20,590 nucleotides of DNA from Funneliformis mosseae (Eukaryota > Glomeromycota > Glomeromycetes > Glomerales > Glomeraceae): the NCBI GenBank assembly GCA_910592005.1, contig CAJVPP010001358.1:1-20590 (forward strand), in the 5' to 3' direction. The notes below the pieces were generated by a model, which saw only the letters and a program-made list of their open reading frames with translations, was not told where the DNA came from and searched no databases. The position numbers were made by a program, and so were the translations under genes. The stretch's first letter is position 1. Every line of letters begins with the position of its first letter. Shown in pieces: positions 18,944 to 20,590 of the stretch.

Positions 18944-20206
18944 AGAAATTTGTATGTAGTGACTGTATATATATTTAGCGTTTACCAAAGAGTAAAATGA
19001 AATTTTGCTTAGAAGCGTCAACGTTATGAATAGAAAGAAATTAGTTAACCAACCAACAATAAAAAAATTAAAAGAAAGAAAGAAAGGATTAAAGGGATAA
19101 AAAAACCTGTTTGAGAATTTAGGATTTTCTCGACTTGAAGTACTATCGGCAAATGATTAATTAGCTGACTGCGTAACCAATTAACCGAAACTCTTTACAC
19201 ATCTAAAGTTCATAATATTTCGTTATTATCATTATTATGTTAAATCAGCACAATGTTCTCACTCTTACATCATCCTCGCAAGACAAATGATTTGCTTTTA
19301 AAGTAGATTTGTTAAACGAAAACAGTATGATAAATCAATTTCTTAAACTAAAGTTATTGTCTTGTAATATTTTGTCAATAAGGTAACTTTAATTAGTTAC
19401 TGTGTTAAGTTTATGAACTTTTGTTTCTTTCCAGCATTTACTTTTAATAAAATTATTGTAGCACGATATAAAGCTTTTTAATTTCCAAGTAGGAATATGT
19501 ACATTGAAACTTATATATGCATATTTTCTGATTTCTTCACGTAATTGCCTTTTTAACATTAAATTTTGGCTCGAAAAAGTACAATTTCATAAATTTCCAA
19601 TATACACAGTATGTATTTCACCTTTGACATAATAAGTTATTGCCAACAAATGGAAGAATACTTTAGATGGTAAAATTTTCTGTCCATTCATAATCTTTTA
19701 ATCATTTACAGTCTATATTTTTCATAATAACTAGAGAGGCCAGAGACGTAGCTCAAAGATCAAAATCACCCCGCCGTCATTGAAAAGCTTTAATATGTTA
19801 GATTAGAGTAGACAAACTGAACCAAAAAATAAAATTAAAAAATCAAAATGTCTAACTAATGCTTCTAAATCCCAAGAAAAAAAGTAATTAAATCGAAAGG
19901 ACTCGATCGCAACTGTCCAAATCTATCATAATGTAATTAAAAAAATTACATACCGGGTTAACTTCTGAAAAAAAGTCAACTCGAAGCTAAAAAAAAAAAT
20001 AAATAAAAATAATTGCAGCGTGCAGCACCTAATAAATAATAATAAAATTAATTTGATTAAAGAAAACTTTACCTATGCAACCTGAAGTAATCCAATTCAA
20101 AAAAAAAATCTCGTAAAATAATAATCTTAAGAAACAAAGAGAAAAAATAAAAGCACTTATTTATAGTTGTCTTAGCCGAATAAATATATTGTTTTCTTTT
20201 ATTTTT
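18944..20206. other. AT-rich stretch, no gene recognised
   Basis: No open frame or fold can be supported. A short GAAA-type simple repeat lies near 19070-19085. Confidence 0.4.
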
Positions 20207-20501
20207 ATGATCTTGGATTTCACGCAGAAAAAATATTCTCTAATACACATTAAGAGAAAATAGCATTGTAAAAGGTTTTTATGATGTACTAATTACTATT
20301 AATTGGCTTAAATTTATACGTCACAAATAGTGTTCCGAAAGGGTCGGGTCAAACCCGGGTCATTTGACCCGACTCGTGTTTAAAATCCGAATCGAGTTTA
20401 TCATTATTTGACACGAGTCCTATATTCAACCCGACCCGTCGGGTTAGGGTCATACCTTTGCTTGACCCGGGTTTAATCAATATTTTGATGATCTTGGATT
20501 T
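20207..20501. repeat. Palindrome-rich GC island between 14-bp direct repeats
   Basis: ATGATCTTGGATTT occurs exactly at 20207-20220 and 20488-20501. Between them, 20341-20474 holds nested inverted repeats: GTCGGGTCAAA (20343-20353) with TTTGACCCGAC (20363-20373), GACTCGTGT (20371-20379) with ACACGAGTC (20411-20419), AACCCGA/TCGGGTT around 20440-20457, and AAACCCGGGTCA (20351-20362) with TGACCCGGGTTT (20463-20474). The direct repeats could be a target duplication around an inserted element of about 267 bp. Confidence 0.5.
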
Positions 20502-20590
20502 AAAATGTTTATGTTACGTGATTTTTAATTTCTAACTTTATTTGTGATTTGTGTATGAAAATGAGCGAGGCTGAGAAAACAACTCTTGGA

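Overview
The window looks like nuclear DNA of an arbuscular mycorrhizal fungus, most likely Rhizophagus or a close relative. This is inferred from three things. The DNA is very AT-rich. Genes have many short GT-AG introns of about 64-92 nt. The families present (TLDc, Sel1-repeat, tyrosine-kinase-like kinases, F-box/leucine-rich, and a RING/U-box-like family) are those expanded in Glomeromycotina genomes. No species marker is present.

Layout. Bases 1-353 hold the 3' end of a TLDc-domain gene. From 354 to about 7.2 kb I see no intact gene. Instead there are decayed plus-strand gene copies: a Sel1-repeat pseudogene (1416-1910), a long pseudogene ending in a ruined RING/U-box-like module (about 3215-4732) and an unassigned coding-like scrap (4899-5041). 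A 429-bp non-autonomous transposon follows (about 5993-6421), with inverted ends, subterminal 15-bp repeats and an 8-9 bp target duplication. A poly-A run, a small hairpin and a near-perfect 40-nt palindrome lie just before the main gene.

The centre (7622-12261, plus strand) is one eleven-exon gene, and it is the most interesting object here. By hand splicing it encodes about 1292 residues. Exon 1 is a diverged kinase N-lobe. Exons 2-8 are seven tandem copies of a module of about 120-137 residues, each on its own exon behind its own 71-79 nt phase-0 intron. Each module joins a kinase hinge fragment to a kinase N-lobe. Exons 2-7 share a deletion of the glycine loop, while exon 8 has a good loop and lysine. 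Exon 9 supplies one complete C-lobe with HRD, DFG and APE motifs. Exons 10-11 give a short basic then acidic tail. The product would be an apparently active kinase preceded by a row of degenerate half-kinase modules. The whole coding path is open, unlike every other gene copy in the window except the TLDc end.

The right third (12.3-20.6 kb) again has no gene I would call intact. It has two diverged copies of a TATA-containing repeat (12721-13170 and 17987-18545), a minus-strand pseudogene of unknown family (14310-14880), a minus-strand F-box/LRR-like pseudogene (17376-18000) that abuts the second repeat, a coding-like relic (18644-18943) and, near the end, a palindrome-rich GC island flanked by a 14-bp direct repeat. 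No RNA genes, CRISPR arrays or prokaryotic signals were seen.
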